A DNA stretch of 28,147 nt from DATMQA01 sp035566895 (GCA_035566895.1 DATMQA010000099.1:1-28147), one strand, 5' to 3'. Shown: positions 11,040 to 18,105, counted from the stretch's first letter. The notes: generated from the sequence alone by a model not told the origin. Program-made: numbers and translations.

Positions 11040-11192
11040 CGCAAGCCGTGGATGTGCGCCGGTGGCGGCAAGCTGGATGGAAGAGTCATCGGTGCTTCGC
11101 TCGTGGTGCACGACATCACGAGCCGCAAGCTGGAGGAAGCCGAACGCCTGGCTCTCATACAGGATCTGACGGCCGCCCTGGTCCACATGGGG
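11040..11192 (+). pseudogene. Fragment of a PAS-domain signalling protein
   Basis: The plus frame reads GKLDGRVIGASLVVHDITSR followed by KLEEAERLALIQDLTAAL. This is the end of a PAS domain (the VVHDITSRK strand) and the start of the linking coiled helix found before histidine-kinase or GGDEF modules. Nothing upstream or downstream continues the protein: the frame stops within about 15 codons and the upstream part is unrelated. It is a remnant of about 50 residues. Confidence 0.65.
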
Positions 11193-11238
11193 AATTTCAG
11201 TGTTCAAACCTCTGGGAAGCGTTGATTTATCAATTACA

Positions 11239-11334
11239 ATGACGCCCCGCGTTTGCCTGTGCTGTGGTGAGTCAATACGGGAGAAGCCCAACGATTCTCG
11301 GAATCCGAATTTGTGCGTCTCCTGTGAGATCTGA
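11239..11334 (+). CDS. Tiny four-cysteine (zinc-ribbon-like) protein
   Basis: A 31-codon frame, MTPRVCLCCGESIREKPNDS followed by RNPNLCVSCEI and a stop. The paired cysteines VCLCCGE and LCVSCE, about 18 residues apart, and the SRNPN turn are those of a small zinc-ribbon knuckle. I recall similar very small proteins in Verrucomicrobia, but this is memory, not a search. It lies between the PAS fragment and the TPR gene. No Shine-Dalgarno site is visible. The product may be a conserved small protein or the end of a degraded larger one; function unknown. Confidence 0.5.
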   Translation: MTPRVCLCCGESIREKPNDSRNPNLCVSCEI

Positions 11335-11590
11335 AAACTGCGGCCTGAGCAGAACCTGCGCCTTCGGAAGCTCTCACTGATCTCAACTGCAAATAGCCTT
11401 TGTCCGGCTACGTGAGGAGGCGGAGAGTCGAGCGGTTTTCCGGACAGAATCCGCCTCCCCACGTCGGCGGCTACAACGCGGCCGCAATGCCCAGATCGAT
11501 ATGTGGCTTGCCCGTAGTGCCGAGGAGACCGTCCCAATGAGCGGTGACACCCTCGACTTCGCTACCGAGCGGGGTATCCTCCTCAGCGGC
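11335..11590. other. Region before the TPR gene, nothing recognised
   Basis: No convincing gene. The last 50 bases (from about 11540) are shared with the truncated TPR copy at 10110, so they belonged to the duplicated unit and may contain the gene's control region or an N-terminal extension (in-frame ATG at 11537, MSGDTLDFATERG). Confidence 0.35.
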
Positions 11591-12094
11591 ATGAAGCCCC
11601 TGCAACCACCCGACAGCCTCCATCTTGACGCCGCGCAAGGCTGGCTGGGATTGGGCAATCACGTCGAGGCCAATGCTGAATTGGAAAAGATCTCACCAGG
11701 GCACAAGCGGCACGCAGAGGTCCTGAAAGTAAAGTGGGAGATTTGCGCCGCCGCCCGGAAATGGGAGGCTGCCCTGGAAAGTGCCGCCACCCTGATTCAA
11801 CTGGACCCGGAGGACCCGCTCGGTTGGGTCCATCGGTCCTACGCGCTCCACGAACTCAAACGCACGGCGGAGGCCCGCGATAACCTCCTGCGAGTTGTGG
11901 ACAAATTCCCCATCAGCGCGACCATGCGCTACAACCTCGCCTGCTACGAGTGCCAGTTGGGGCGGCTGGAGCAAGCGAAGGAATGGTTGGAGAAAGCGTT
12001 CCAGGTTGGAGACGCGAGAAGAATGAAATCGGCGGCGCTGGAAGACCCCGACTTGAAGCCGCTCTGGAAGCACATCGGGCTGGCGGGGTCCTAA
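11591..12094 (+). CDS. TPR-repeat protein
   Basis: A 167-residue cytoplasmic protein without signal peptide, built of about four TPR units: AAQGWLGLGNHVEANAELEK (around 11-30), VLKVKWEICAAARKWEAALE, PLGWVHRSYALHELKRTAEA, and MRYNLACYECQLGRLEQAKE. The start MKPLQPPDSLHLDAAQGWLG is, from memory, the usual beginning of a small TPR family in Verrucomicrobia, so I place the start at 11591 rather than at the in-frame ATG 11537. No Shine-Dalgarno site is visible. TPR proteins of this kind bind other proteins; the partner is unknown. A partial copy lies at 10110-10335. The end (LKPLWKHIGLAGS) is intact. Confidence 0.8.
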   Translation: MKPLQPPDSLHLDAAQGWLGLGNHVEANAELEKISPGHKRHAEVLKVKWEICAAARKWEAALESAATLIQLDPEDPLGWVHRSYALHELKRTAEARDNLLRVVDKFPISATMRYNLACYECQLGRLEQAKEWLEKAFQVGDARRMKSAALEDPDLKPLWKHIGLAGS

Positions 12095-12284
12095 AGGGCT
12101 TTTGCCGTGTGCCATTCTCGGGCCCGCCTTTTTCATTGACGGCCTGAGACCTCCTTCTACCATCCCCACAGGAATCTGAAATGGCTAAAGGAATGCCTCG
12201 ATACCATTTGACCGACGCGTTAGCGCCTTCATCCGCTTGACCGAATTCTATGCAGTGGCTCGCTCCATCGGAAAAGGCGCCGCG

Positions 12285-12489
12285 AATGACACGCTCGAAA
12301 AGCGCCTTTGGGCCGCCGCCGATCAGCTCCGCGCCAATTCCGGCCTCACCTCGCGGCAATACTCGCTGCCGGTGCTCGGCCTGATCTTCCTCCGGTTCGC
12401 CGAGGTCCGCTTTGCCAAACGCCGGGCCGAGCTGGAAAAAACTGCTGCCTCGTCGCGCCGAGGCAGCCGCGTGGACGACCCCACCGCTT
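12285..12489 (+). pseudogene. hsdM remnant (type I restriction methylase, N-terminal fragment)
   Basis: The frame reads NDTLEKRLWAAADQLRANSG, then LTSRQYSLPVLGLIFLRFAE and VRFAKRRAELEK. This is the helical N-terminal domain of HsdM, the methylation subunit of type I restriction systems. It stops after RRGSRVDDPTA, where an intact protein would continue into its SAM-binding domain. Only about 68 of over 500 residues remain. It joins directly to the ATPase fragment in another frame, the mark of an internal deletion. Confidence 0.85.
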
Positions 12490-12699
12490 AATGCCAATCT
12501 GGTTGTTAACACCGACGCCGACCAGATCATCGTTGCTGAAGCCGGGGCGCATCAACCGGGCGAACTGCCGCCGATAACGTATTTGTCGGGCGGCCTCGAA
12601 AGTAAGAATATTCGAACGGCGGTCTGCAACATTCTTGAAGGCGGCGAGCGTGCCTTCCAAGAGAGGGCGCGCCGACTGAGAGTCCGTTTGGAACGTTGA
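12490..12699 (+). pseudogene. C-terminal fragment of an AAA/SMC-like ATPase
   Basis: Right at the end of the hsdM fragment, a different frame reads NANLVVNTDADQIIVAEAGA, then GELPPITYLSGGLESKNIRT and VCNILEGGERAFQERARRLR to a natural stop. The DADQIIV strand and the CxILEGGexAFxxRxxR tail are, to my knowledge, the end of RecF/SMC-type ATPases often encoded beside type I restriction genes. Only the last 68 or so residues remain. Assignment is by memory of the motif. Confidence 0.6.
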
Positions 12700-12764
12700 T
12701 CCCGGCTTCGGTGGGGTGGTCGCCCGGTACCAGCTTGCGTCACCGGTTTAAGCGCCGTGTCCAC

Positions 12765-12968
12765 TCGGGGCCAGCCGGATTTGTTTCGTCAATCCCGCAG
12801 GCGCGGGACTGGTGGTCATCGAGCTGAAGAAGCCCGGCGTGCCCGCGCGCGCGGCGTTCGACGAGAACCTGACGCACTATATACAGCAAGTTCCGGCGTT
12901 GTTCTGGTCAACGCACTGCTCATCGCCTCGAACGGCACGGACAGCTGCGTGGGCTCGCTCACGGCGGT
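12765..12968 (+). pseudogene. hsdR remnant, internal fragment with frameshifts
   Basis: One frame reads GLVVIELKKPGVPARAAFDE then NLTHYIQQVPALFW, and a second, shifted near 12910, reads VNALLIASNGTDSCVGSLTA. Together they are the classic HsdR N-terminal nuclease segment, with the Glu and Lys of the PD-(D/E)xK motif in ELKKPG. One lost base (TTCTGGTCAAC where TTCTGGTTCAAC is expected) explains the shift. A second disruption precedes GLVV. After 12968 the similarity ends in a stretch reading DDDRGDNDDEDDDNNHWG in one frame. Confidence 0.8.
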
Positions 12969-13071
12969 GACGACGACCGCGGCGATAACGATGATGAGGA
13001 TGACGACAACAATCACTGGGGTGACAAAGGCACGACAACGCCAGTCCTACGCAAGAACAGCGTCGGGGTGA

Positions 13072-13125
13072 TTTCACTATAACATGCTATTTCACCGCTC
13101 GGTGAAATATTGTGAAATAATGAAA
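13072..13125. promoter_or_regulatory. TTTCAC/GTGAAA box cluster with inverted repeat 1 (abiE operator)
   Basis: Inverted repeat TTTCACCG-CT-CGGTGAAA (13090-13107) lies 63 bp before the AbiEi start. The half-site recurs as TTTCAC at 13072-13077, GTGAAA at 13112-13117 and TGAAA at 13121-13125. A TATAAC (13078-13083) between the first two boxes could be a -10 element. AbiEi antitoxins are known to repress their operon by binding inverted repeats upstream. Confidence 0.65.
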
Positions 13126-13157
13126 TAAGCGATTGCCAGATTTCATTGGATATGGCA

Positions 13158-13177
13158 TTTTCACCACACGATGAAAA
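13158..13177. promoter_or_regulatory. Inverted repeat 2 over the abiEi start codon
   Basis: TTTTCA (13158-13163) and TGAAAA (13172-13177) form an inverted repeat with an 8-base spacer. It uses the same half-site as repeat 1 and covers the ATG at 13171. Occupancy would block both transcription and the start region. Confidence 0.55.
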
Positions 13178-14274
13178 TAGGTGCAATAGTGAAAGAGCAC
13201 GACTTTAAGCCACAATTCGAGACAATGCTGCGCGAATTGCTGGAGCGTGTGCCGTTCCTGAAGCTTGCCTCGCTCAGGAAGGAAGTGCGTGTTTCGCCCG
13301 ATTCATCCCTTCGGGCCGACCGGCTGGCGCAAGTGACGGCAGGTGAGCGGAAATGGACGCTGGTGGTGGAAGAAACGCGCCTTGGGCAGCCGCGTGAGAT
13401 CCGTATCGCGGTGCTGCAATTGGAGAGCTATCTCAGGCATCTTCCGGAGGGCACGCAGGGTTACGGAGTACTGCTGGCGCCGTTCATCTCCGAGGAGTCG
13501 GCCAGGATTTGCACGGAGGCGGGGATCGGCTACGCGGATTTAGCGGGCAATGCCCGGCTGTCGTTCGATCAGGTGTTCATCGAGACGCGGGCAGCGGACA
13601 ATCCTTTCCGAGAGACGCGGGAGACGCGGTCGATCTTCGCCCCGCGGGCAACGCGGGTGTTGCGGGTATTACTGCAAGGGCCGTTGCGTCCGTGGAAGGT
13701 AACGGAACTGGCGGGAGCGGCGCGGGTCAGTCTCGGCTGGGTGAGTGCGGTCCGGCAGCAGTTGCTGGGGCGTGAGTGGGCGGCGGAAGCACCCGGCGGT
13801 TTGCGGGTAACCAAGCCGGGAGCGGTACTGGATGCCTGGTCGAACGCGGACGATTGGGGAAAGCGGGCGCGCACGCACGACTATTCGGCGTTGGTATCCG
13901 ACCCGGTGGAGCTGGCGGAGAAGCTTAAAAATGTGTTGCCTGACGAGCCGCCCGTGTTCACGCAATGGTTCGCCGGCTGGTTGCGACATCCTTACACAAC
14001 GCCGGTGGTCGTGACGGCTTATGTGAAGAAGTTTCCGGACGAGACATTGGTCAAGGAAGAGTTGCTGGCTCGGCGGGTGCCCGATGGTGGGGGAGGGTTG
14101 CGACTCGTGATACCAAAGGACGAGGGCGTGTTTCATCCGTCGCAGACAGTGCGCGGGTTTGAGCTGGTGTCGGATGTGCAGATTTATCTCGATCTGCTGA
14201 AGGCCGGGCTGCGGGGCGAGGAGCAGGCGAAAGAGCTGAGGCAGTCGCCCGACTTTGCAGGAGGGTGGGGATGA
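13171..14274 (+). CDS. Type IV antitoxin / repressor, AbiEi family
   Basis: A 367-residue protein immediately upstream of, and overlapping, a nucleotidyltransferase toxin gene. Residues about 60-150 (WTLVVEETRLGQPREIRIAV to YADLAGNARLSF) form the nuclease-like fold typical of the COG5340/AbiEi group. Residues about 158-220 (ATRVLRVLLQGPLRPWKVTE, LAGAARVSLGWVSAVRQQLL) are a winged helix-turn-helix. The rest is the antitoxin C-terminal domain. AbiEi neutralises AbiEii without stable binding and represses the operon (family knowledge). Start ATG 13171 lies inside operator repeat 2 and lacks a ribosome site; GTG 13189, with AGG seven bases before it, is an alternative that would remove six residues. 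Longer than the classical AbiEi (about 200-270 residues), but this longer form is common. Confidence in family good, in start moderate. Confidence 0.83.
   Translation: MKIGAIVKEHDFKPQFETMLRELLERVPFLKLASLRKEVRVSPDSSLRADRLAQVTAGERKWTLVVEETRLGQPREIRIAVLQLESYLRHLPEGTQGYGVLLAPFISEESARICTEAGIGYADLAGNARLSFDQVFIETRAADNPFRETRETRSIFAPRATRVLRVLLQGPLRPWKVTELAGAARVSLGWVSAVRQQLLGREWAAEAPGGLRVTKPGAVLDAWSNADDWGKRARTHDYSALVSDPVELAEKLKNVLPDEPPVFTQWFAGWLRHPYTTPVVVTAYVKKFPDETLVKEELLARRVPDGGGGLRLVIPKDEGVFHPSQTVRGFELVSDVQIYLDLLKAGLRGEEQAKELRQSPDFAGGWG
14259..14265 (+). promoter_or_regulatory. Strong ribosome binding site of the toxin gene
   Basis: AGGAGGG ends 5 bases before ATG 14271, one of the very few canonical Shine-Dalgarno sites in this window. 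It selects ATG 14271 over the GTG at 14265 in the same frame. Confidence 0.75.
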
Positions 14275-15080
14275 GCAAGTTCGGCACATTCGCGGACTAT
14301 CCCCGGGAAAGTTTGCCATCGGCGGAAGCGGCATTGCTGACAGCGTGGGGTTCGCTGGAGCGCTACCACGGTGACCTCGTGCTGGTGGGCGGGTTGGCGG
14401 TGCGCTATCTCACGAAACAGGTGGTCGCTGGCTTGCCGGGCGCAGTGACGATGGATGTGGATTTCGGCATCGCCCTGGGCGCCTCAGGCGAGCAGTATGG
14501 AACCATCAAATCGGACCTGGCGGGGCTGGGCTTCAAGCCCGATGGCGCCCGGCTGGTTCGCAAGTATGGAAACATGAATCTGTATCTGGACTTCCTGACG
14601 GAACACCCGAGTTCGGTGAGCGGCACCTGCATAGTGGATGACGTAATTGCGAGCGTAATTCCCGGCGTGAACCGGGCGCTGGCCTGCCGCCGGATGGTGG
14701 CGGTTAAAGGACACGACCTCTATGGGGCGCAGCAGGAATGCAAAGTAGCAGTGGCTGACATCGGCCCGCTGCTCGTGCTCAAGCTTAATGCGTTTGGCGG
14801 GCCAACCGGACGGCGACACCCCAAGGACGCCTACGACGTGCTGCTCGCGGTTACGGGATTCGTGGACGGGCCAGAGGCGGCAGTGGCCGGGTTTCGTGCC
14901 GAGGCAGAGGCCGGCAACACCGGCTACGCGTTTGCGGTGAAAACTTTGCAAAACGAATTTTCAGCCCCTGATCAGGACGGGCCAATCCGCGCAGCCGAGT
15001 TCCACCCAGGCGGCGCCAGCAACCGCGAGCGCATCCGGCAAGATGTCGCTACGGTTGGAAGAATTCTTCTTGGAAGCTGA
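14271..15080 (+). CDS. Nucleotidyltransferase toxin, AbiEii family
   Basis: A 269-residue protein with the nucleotidyltransferase motifs of AbiEii: LVLVGGLAVRYL (hG[G/S] motif, around residues 37-48), MDVDFGI (the two metal-binding Asp, around 64-70), and LLVLKLNAFGGPTGRRHPKD followed by AYDV (the Lys/Arg/KD..D motifs of this family, around 163-186). AbiEii toxins transfer nucleotides to tRNA or other targets to stop growth during phage infection (family knowledge). It overlaps the antitoxin gene by four bases (ATGA, 14271-14274). All key residues are present, so it looks active. The 5' end of an hsdR gene starts 5 bp after its stop, so the pair was probably co-transcribed with a restriction system. 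Confidence 0.87.
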   Translation: MSKFGTFADYPRESLPSAEAALLTAWGSLERYHGDLVLVGGLAVRYLTKQVVAGLPGAVTMDVDFGIALGASGEQYGTIKSDLAGLGFKPDGARLVRKYGNMNLYLDFLTEHPSSVSGTCIVDDVIASVIPGVNRALACRRMVAVKGHDLYGAQQECKVAVADIGPLLVLKLNAFGGPTGRRHPKDAYDVLLAVTGFVDGPEAAVAGFRAEAEAGNTGYAFAVKTLQNEFSAPDQDGPIRAAEFHPGGASNRERIRQDVATVGRILLGS

Positions 15081-15085
15081 ACCCG

Positions 15086-15168
15086 ATGCCCCACGCCTAC
15101 ACCGAAACCAGCTCGTCGAGCCGCCCGCCATCGGGCTGTTCGCGGAGATGCGTAAGGGGTCTGACTAA
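15086..15168 (+). pseudogene. hsdR 5' remnant with frameshift
   Basis: MPHAYTE from the ATG at 15086, then after a one-base loss (CGAAACCAG where CGAAAACCAG is expected) NQLVEPPAIGLFAEM, and a stop at 15166. MPHAYTEnQLVEqPAIgLFAEL is the standard beginning of a HsdR family. The remaining gene is missing. Position only 5 bp after the toxin gene indicates an old operon abiEi-abiEii-hsdR. Confidence 0.75.
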
Positions 15169-15299
15169 CGGGCGGTCCACGCTCTAAATTTGCGCGCCCA
15201 CCTCAATCACCTCCTTCCCTATCCGCGTTTTCCGCGTTTTCCGCGGTCCACCTTCTCCCGCCCCCCGACTTCCTTTTTCCGCTTTTTAGCCTTCAGCCT

Positions 15300-16004
15300 T
15301 CAGCCTTCGCTGTCACTGTCGCCTTCAGCCCTTCTTCTCCCGAATTCTCCCACCCGCCGTTCCAGCTTCTTTCTTCCCCTCACCACCGCCTCCACGTCCA
15401 TCCCCAGTCTCCGCCCTATCTCTTTTGACTCCTCCACGCCCTCGCACAAACATCCAAAAATCCCCCGCAGCTCCGGTTCAGGCTTTAGAAACTCATCGAA
15501 CTCCTTTTTCAACCGGTCCTTCTGCTCTTCCTCTTCCCGCCGCACCGCCGCTTCGTCCGCCAGTTCACTGTTATCTCGAATCTCGTTAAATATACTCACC
15601 CGCTCGCCTTCCTCATCTGTCTTCTTCCACTCGTTCCGCGTCGTCTGGGTTTCCTTCAACCGATGCAGCACTCGCACCCGCTGGCTCACCAGCCGTTTTA
15701 ACTCAGCGACCACCCGCTCCCGCGTAAACCCCATTGCCAGTCGGCACTTGCCCGACATCATCTCCTCGATCACCTGGTTCGCCACACTCTCAGCGTCATA
15801 GCCGTCCGGCACTACACCGCCCCTTCTTCCCCGCCACTTCCGCCGCCGGATCTCCAACTTTGCAAAAGCGATCGCCTCCGGCCGCAGCGTCTGCCAATCC
15901 TCCCACCGCAAACGGCTCTGGACCCATTCCGCCGGCTTTAACTTGACCTCGTATTCCCGCGCGATCTCCGCCAACCGCGCCATAAACCGTTCTTTTTTGT
16001 CCAT
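15300..16004 (-). CDS. Sigma-70-like regulatory protein (putative)
   Basis: A 234-residue, strongly charged protein. Residues about 70-115 (DGYDAESVANQVIEEMMSGK, then FTRERVVAELKRLVSQRVRV) resemble region 2 of ECF-type sigma factors, the DAEdlvQEvf helix followed by a second helix. Residues about 180-215 (LRGIFGCLCEGVEESKEIGR, RLGMDVEAVVRGRKKLERRV) look like a region-4 helix-turn-helix. A Glu/Lys-rich linker (140-170) lies between. It may be a diverged sigma factor or a phage-type regulator. The last ten residues (RRAEGDSDSEG) are coded by a simple repeat (GGCTGAAGGC). Divergently placed to the two plus-strand genes beyond the tandem repeats. I recall such proteins recurring in Verrucomicrobia; not verifiable here. 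Confidence 0.6.
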   Translation of the reverse strand: MDKKERFMARLAEIAREYEVKLKPAEWVQSRLRWEDWQTLRPEAIAFAKLEIRRRKWRGRRGGVVPDGYDAESVANQVIEEMMSGKCRLAMGFTRERVVAELKRLVSQRVRVLHRLKETQTTRNEWKKTDEEGERVSIFNEIRDNSELADEAAVRREEEEQKDRLKKEFDEFLKPEPELRGIFGCLCEGVEESKEIGRRLGMDVEAVVRGRKKLERRVGEFGRRRAEGDSDSEG

Positions 16005-16066
16005 ACTAAGAGGTAACGATTGCAGCTTCTCTTATGCCACTTCCGCCCCCATTCCAAAACTTTGTT

Positions 16067-16692
16067 GAAAAATATCGCCGCCAAGCCGGATTTTCGCCCT
16101 GCTGATGATCCTTAATATATAGAGACCGCGTGTTGCGGCCCTGCGGCTCACGCCGCCAAAACTGAATTATGTCGCCAATAACAATAAAAACCGGGCGGCC
16201 CTCGGGGTTGGTTCCCGTTGCCCTGCCTGATTCTTGTGCCTTTTCGTGGCCATTGCGGTTCATGGAGAGGGCCGGGGTGAGGCGAATTCCTGCCGGAAAC
16301 ATGGCCAAAGTGAACTTTTTTCAAAAATATCACCGCCAAGCCGGATTTTCGCCCTGCTGATGATCCTTAATATATAGAGACCGCGTGTTGCGGCCCCTGC
16401 GGCTCACGCCGCCAAAACTAAATTATGTCACCAATGACAACAAAAACCGGGGGCCCTCGGGGTTGGTTTCCTTTGCCATGCTGATTCTTGTGCCTTTTTG
16501 TGCCTTTTTGTGGCCATTGCGGTTCATGGAGAGCGCCGGGGTGAGGGGAATTCCTGCCGCAAACACGCCCAAAGTGATTTTTTTAAAAAAAATCGCCGCC
16601 AAGCCGGATTTTCGCCCCGCTGATGATCCTTAATATATAGAGGCCGCGTGTTGCGGTCCCTGCGGCTCACCCCGCCAAAACTGAATTATGTC
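16067..16692. repeat. Non-coding tandem repeat, about 2.4 copies of ~255-263 bp
   Basis: Copy 1 16067-16321, copy 2 16322-16584, copy 3 partial 16585-16692. Shared landmarks in all three: CGCCAAGCCGGATTTTCGCC, TGATGATCCTTAATATATAG, CGCGTGTTGCGG and CCGCCAAAACTGAATTATGT. Copies 1 and 2 also share the CCCTCGGGGTTGG and GGCCATTGCGGTTCATGGAG parts. Copy 2 is longer mainly through a doubled TGCCTTTTTG. No frame is conserved in all copies. The TTAATATATAG with following GC-rich hairpin could be a promoter or a small RNA. Confidence 0.85.
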
Positions 16693-16733
16693 TGACTACT
16701 GACTACTGACCACTGATTACTGACCACTGACCG
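16691..16733. repeat. Simple repeat of ACTGACTACTGACC type
   Basis: TCTGACTACTGACTACTGAC and variants fill the 40 bases directly before the HTH gene. The inverted form (GGTCAGTAGTCAGTAG) is at 23243-23297. Both lie next to gene ends. Confidence 0.6.
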
Positions 16734-16734
16734 C

Positions 16735-17226
16735 ATGCACCCCACCGCCACCCGTAACGAATTCCTGCGCCTTCGCGTCCTGGGCCTGAGCTTTGCCAGC
16801 ATCGCCCGCCGCCTCGGCGTCTCCAAACCTACCCTCATCGCCTGGAGCCGAAAAGCCAAGCCCGACCTCGCCGCCCGTATCGCCGAGGACCACCAGCATA
16901 CCCTCAAGGCCATCGATGACGAGGTTGCCCAGCAGCGTGCCGATCTCACCCGGCGCCACAATTTCCTCAAACAGGAGCTTCTCAGCCGTGCCTTTCGCGA
17001 TATCCCCACCCCTCACATCGAAACCCTCGCCGGCGAATACCAACAGCAGATCGAGAACCTCAAAAGTAGCGCAGATTTCCAATCTGCTGTATCGCCGATT
17101 TCCAATCGGCAGCCATCCGACGTCCAACCGCCACCACCCACCACGCCTGGCCTGCCCGACGCTTCACACTCAAACGCTCCATCCGCTCCCGCGGCCCCTC
17201 CAAGCCCCGAACCCATCCGAACCTAA
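16735..17226 (+). CDS. HTH protein, terminase-small-subunit-like (putative)
   Basis: A 163-residue protein. Residues about 8-40 (EFLRLRVLGLSFASIARRLG, VSKPTLIAWSRK) form a clear helix-turn-helix of the resolvase/transposase/terminase small-subunit kind. Residues 41-108 are long amphipathic helices (LKAIDDEVAQQRADLTRRHN, IETLAGEYQQQIENLK). From 109 a repeat-coded peptide begins (SADFQSAVSPISNRQPSD), followed by a Pro/Ser tail ending PEPIRT; the last codons lie inside the ~86 bp direct repeat. The C-terminal third is probably not ancestral. No Shine-Dalgarno site; the upstream 40 bases are simple repeat. Beside a DUF3486-like gene it recalls the gp26-gp27 neighbourhood of Mu-like phages, but no large terminase is present. 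It may bind the phased CGGTMAA boxes downstream (inference). Confidence 0.6.
   Translation: MHPTATRNEFLRLRVLGLSFASIARRLGVSKPTLIAWSRKAKPDLAARIAEDHQHTLKAIDDEVAQQRADLTRRHNFLKQELLSRAFRDIPTPHIETLAGEYQQQIENLKSSADFQSAVSPISNRQPSDVQPPPPTTPGLPDASHSNAPSAPAAPPSPEPIRT
17071..17110. repeat. Twin-hairpin repeat inside the HTH gene
   Basis: Two hairpins with the same loop TCC: GCAGATT/AATCTGC (17071-17087) and GCCGATT/AATCGGC (17094-17110). Read in frame as ADFQSAVSPISNRQ, a peptide I recall from many Verrucomicrobia proteins. Confidence 0.75.
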
Positions 17227-17291
17227 TCGAACCCCAAAAAATTATTTTTCTATGCCCTTCATCCGGTCAAAATCGGTCAACAAACGGTAAA
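17205..17291. repeat. ~86 bp direct repeat, copy 1, with phased boxes
   Basis: Shares about 90% with 18106-18191, starting CCCCGAACCCATCCGAACCT. It covers the last codons of the HTH gene and 65 bases after. It contains CGGTCAA at 17264 and 17274 and CGGTAAA at 17285, spaced 10 and 11 bp, one helical turn. Confidence 0.85.
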
Positions 17292-17345
17292 GTTTTCATC
17301 CCGGCACTTCATCGTCAAAACACCTAAGCACCAGCCAAACCAGAG

Positions 17346-17388
17346 CATCTTGATAACCTGACAACCTGACAACTCGACAACCTGAGAA
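17346..17388. repeat. Simple AACCTGACAACCTGAC repeat
   Basis: Four to five degenerate copies of ACCTGACA in the 220-bp gap before the DUF3486-like gene, followed by CCACCAATCCATTAATCCA (17421-17439), which recurs exactly at 18064-18082 inside the 3' end of that gene. Nothing else is recognised in the gap. Confidence 0.5.
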
Positions 17389-17450
17389 CTTCAGTCACAC
17401 ATCACGCATCATTCCACCATCCACCAATCCATTAATCCACCCCATCCCCC

Positions 17451-18086
17451 ATGCCCTCCTTCCTCCCTGATACCGCCAAATACGACCTCAACCTCCAGCT
17501 CCAGGCCTGCCAGTCTCAGTCCCGCCGCAACGGCAAAGTCGCCCGGCTCCCAGCCTCCCTCCGCGAGCAAATCAACCGCATGATGGATGACGGCCTGCCC
17601 TATAAAACCATCATCGAAAAACTCGGCCCCGCCGGCCAGCATCTCAACGACGATAACCTCAGCAACTGGCGCCTCGGCGGCTACCAGGATTACCTCAAAG
17701 CCCAGGCCATCAACGACCGCGCCCACGTTCAAACCCAGGCCGCTGCTGATGTCGTCCGCGAGTCCGGCCACCTCAGCCCAACCAAACTCCAGCAGGTCTG
17801 CTCGGAACTCGCCCTCCTCCACTACATCGACACCATCATGGAACACGGTCAACAATGTGCCGACGATTCCCTCAAAAAGAACCCCGCAAAGTTCATCACC
17901 CTAATCAACGCCTGCTCCAACATGAGCAACGCCAACATCGCCCTCGAAAGACGCCGCCTCGCGCTAGCGGCTAAAGAACGCTCGTTAGCCCTCCCTCTCC
18001 CCTCGGAACAGGGCCGGGATGAAGGGAATTCTGACAGCCCCCGGACTACGCCGCTTTCCACCCCCACCAATCCATTAATCCAATAA
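17451..18086 (+). CDS. DUF3486 (phage Mu gp27)-like protein (putative)
   Basis: A 211-residue protein. GKVARLPASLREQINRMMDD followed by GLPYKTIIEKLG and NLSNWRLGGYQDYLKAQAIN (residues about 28-90) resembles the start of the DUF3486/Mu gp27 family, where a short 'LP..IR..I...L.dG' helix precedes a helix-turn-helix. Residues 90-170 are helical (LQQVCSELALLHYIDTIMEH). Residues about 178-211 (LALPLPSEQGRDEGNSDSP to TNPLIQ) are coded by the LTPALS-type and simple repeats and are probably a later addition. No Shine-Dalgarno site; the ATG follows a C-rich run. It is enclosed by the ~86 bp direct repeats. In Mu-like phages this protein works in DNA packaging or morphogenesis; here, without other phage genes, its role is unknown. 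Confidence 0.6.
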   Translation: MPSFLPDTAKYDLNLQLQACQSQSRRNGKVARLPASLREQINRMMDDGLPYKTIIEKLGPAGQHLNDDNLSNWRLGGYQDYLKAQAINDRAHVQTQAAADVVRESGHLSPTKLQQVCSELALLHYIDTIMEHGQQCADDSLKKNPAKFITLINACSNMSNANIALERRRLALAAKERSLALPLPSEQGRDEGNSDSPRTTPLSTPTNPLIQ

Positions 18087-18105
18087 TCCATCATCCACCT
18101 TCCGG

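Noticed and set aside
12970..13070. Acidic open frame (DDDRGDNDDEDDDNN) as a small gene
   Set aside because: Low complexity, no start codon in a sensible place, and it follows directly on the broken hsdR fragment.
13171..15080. A new kind of toxin-antitoxin system
   Set aside because: Motifs (wHTH antitoxin, GG...DVD nucleotidyltransferase, four-base overlap) fit the known AbiEi/AbiEii family; only its genomic setting is unusual.
16006..16308. Minus-strand open frame of 100 codons across the tandem repeat
   Set aside because: The frame is not kept in the other repeat copies, so it is probably chance or a degraded repeat-coded peptide.
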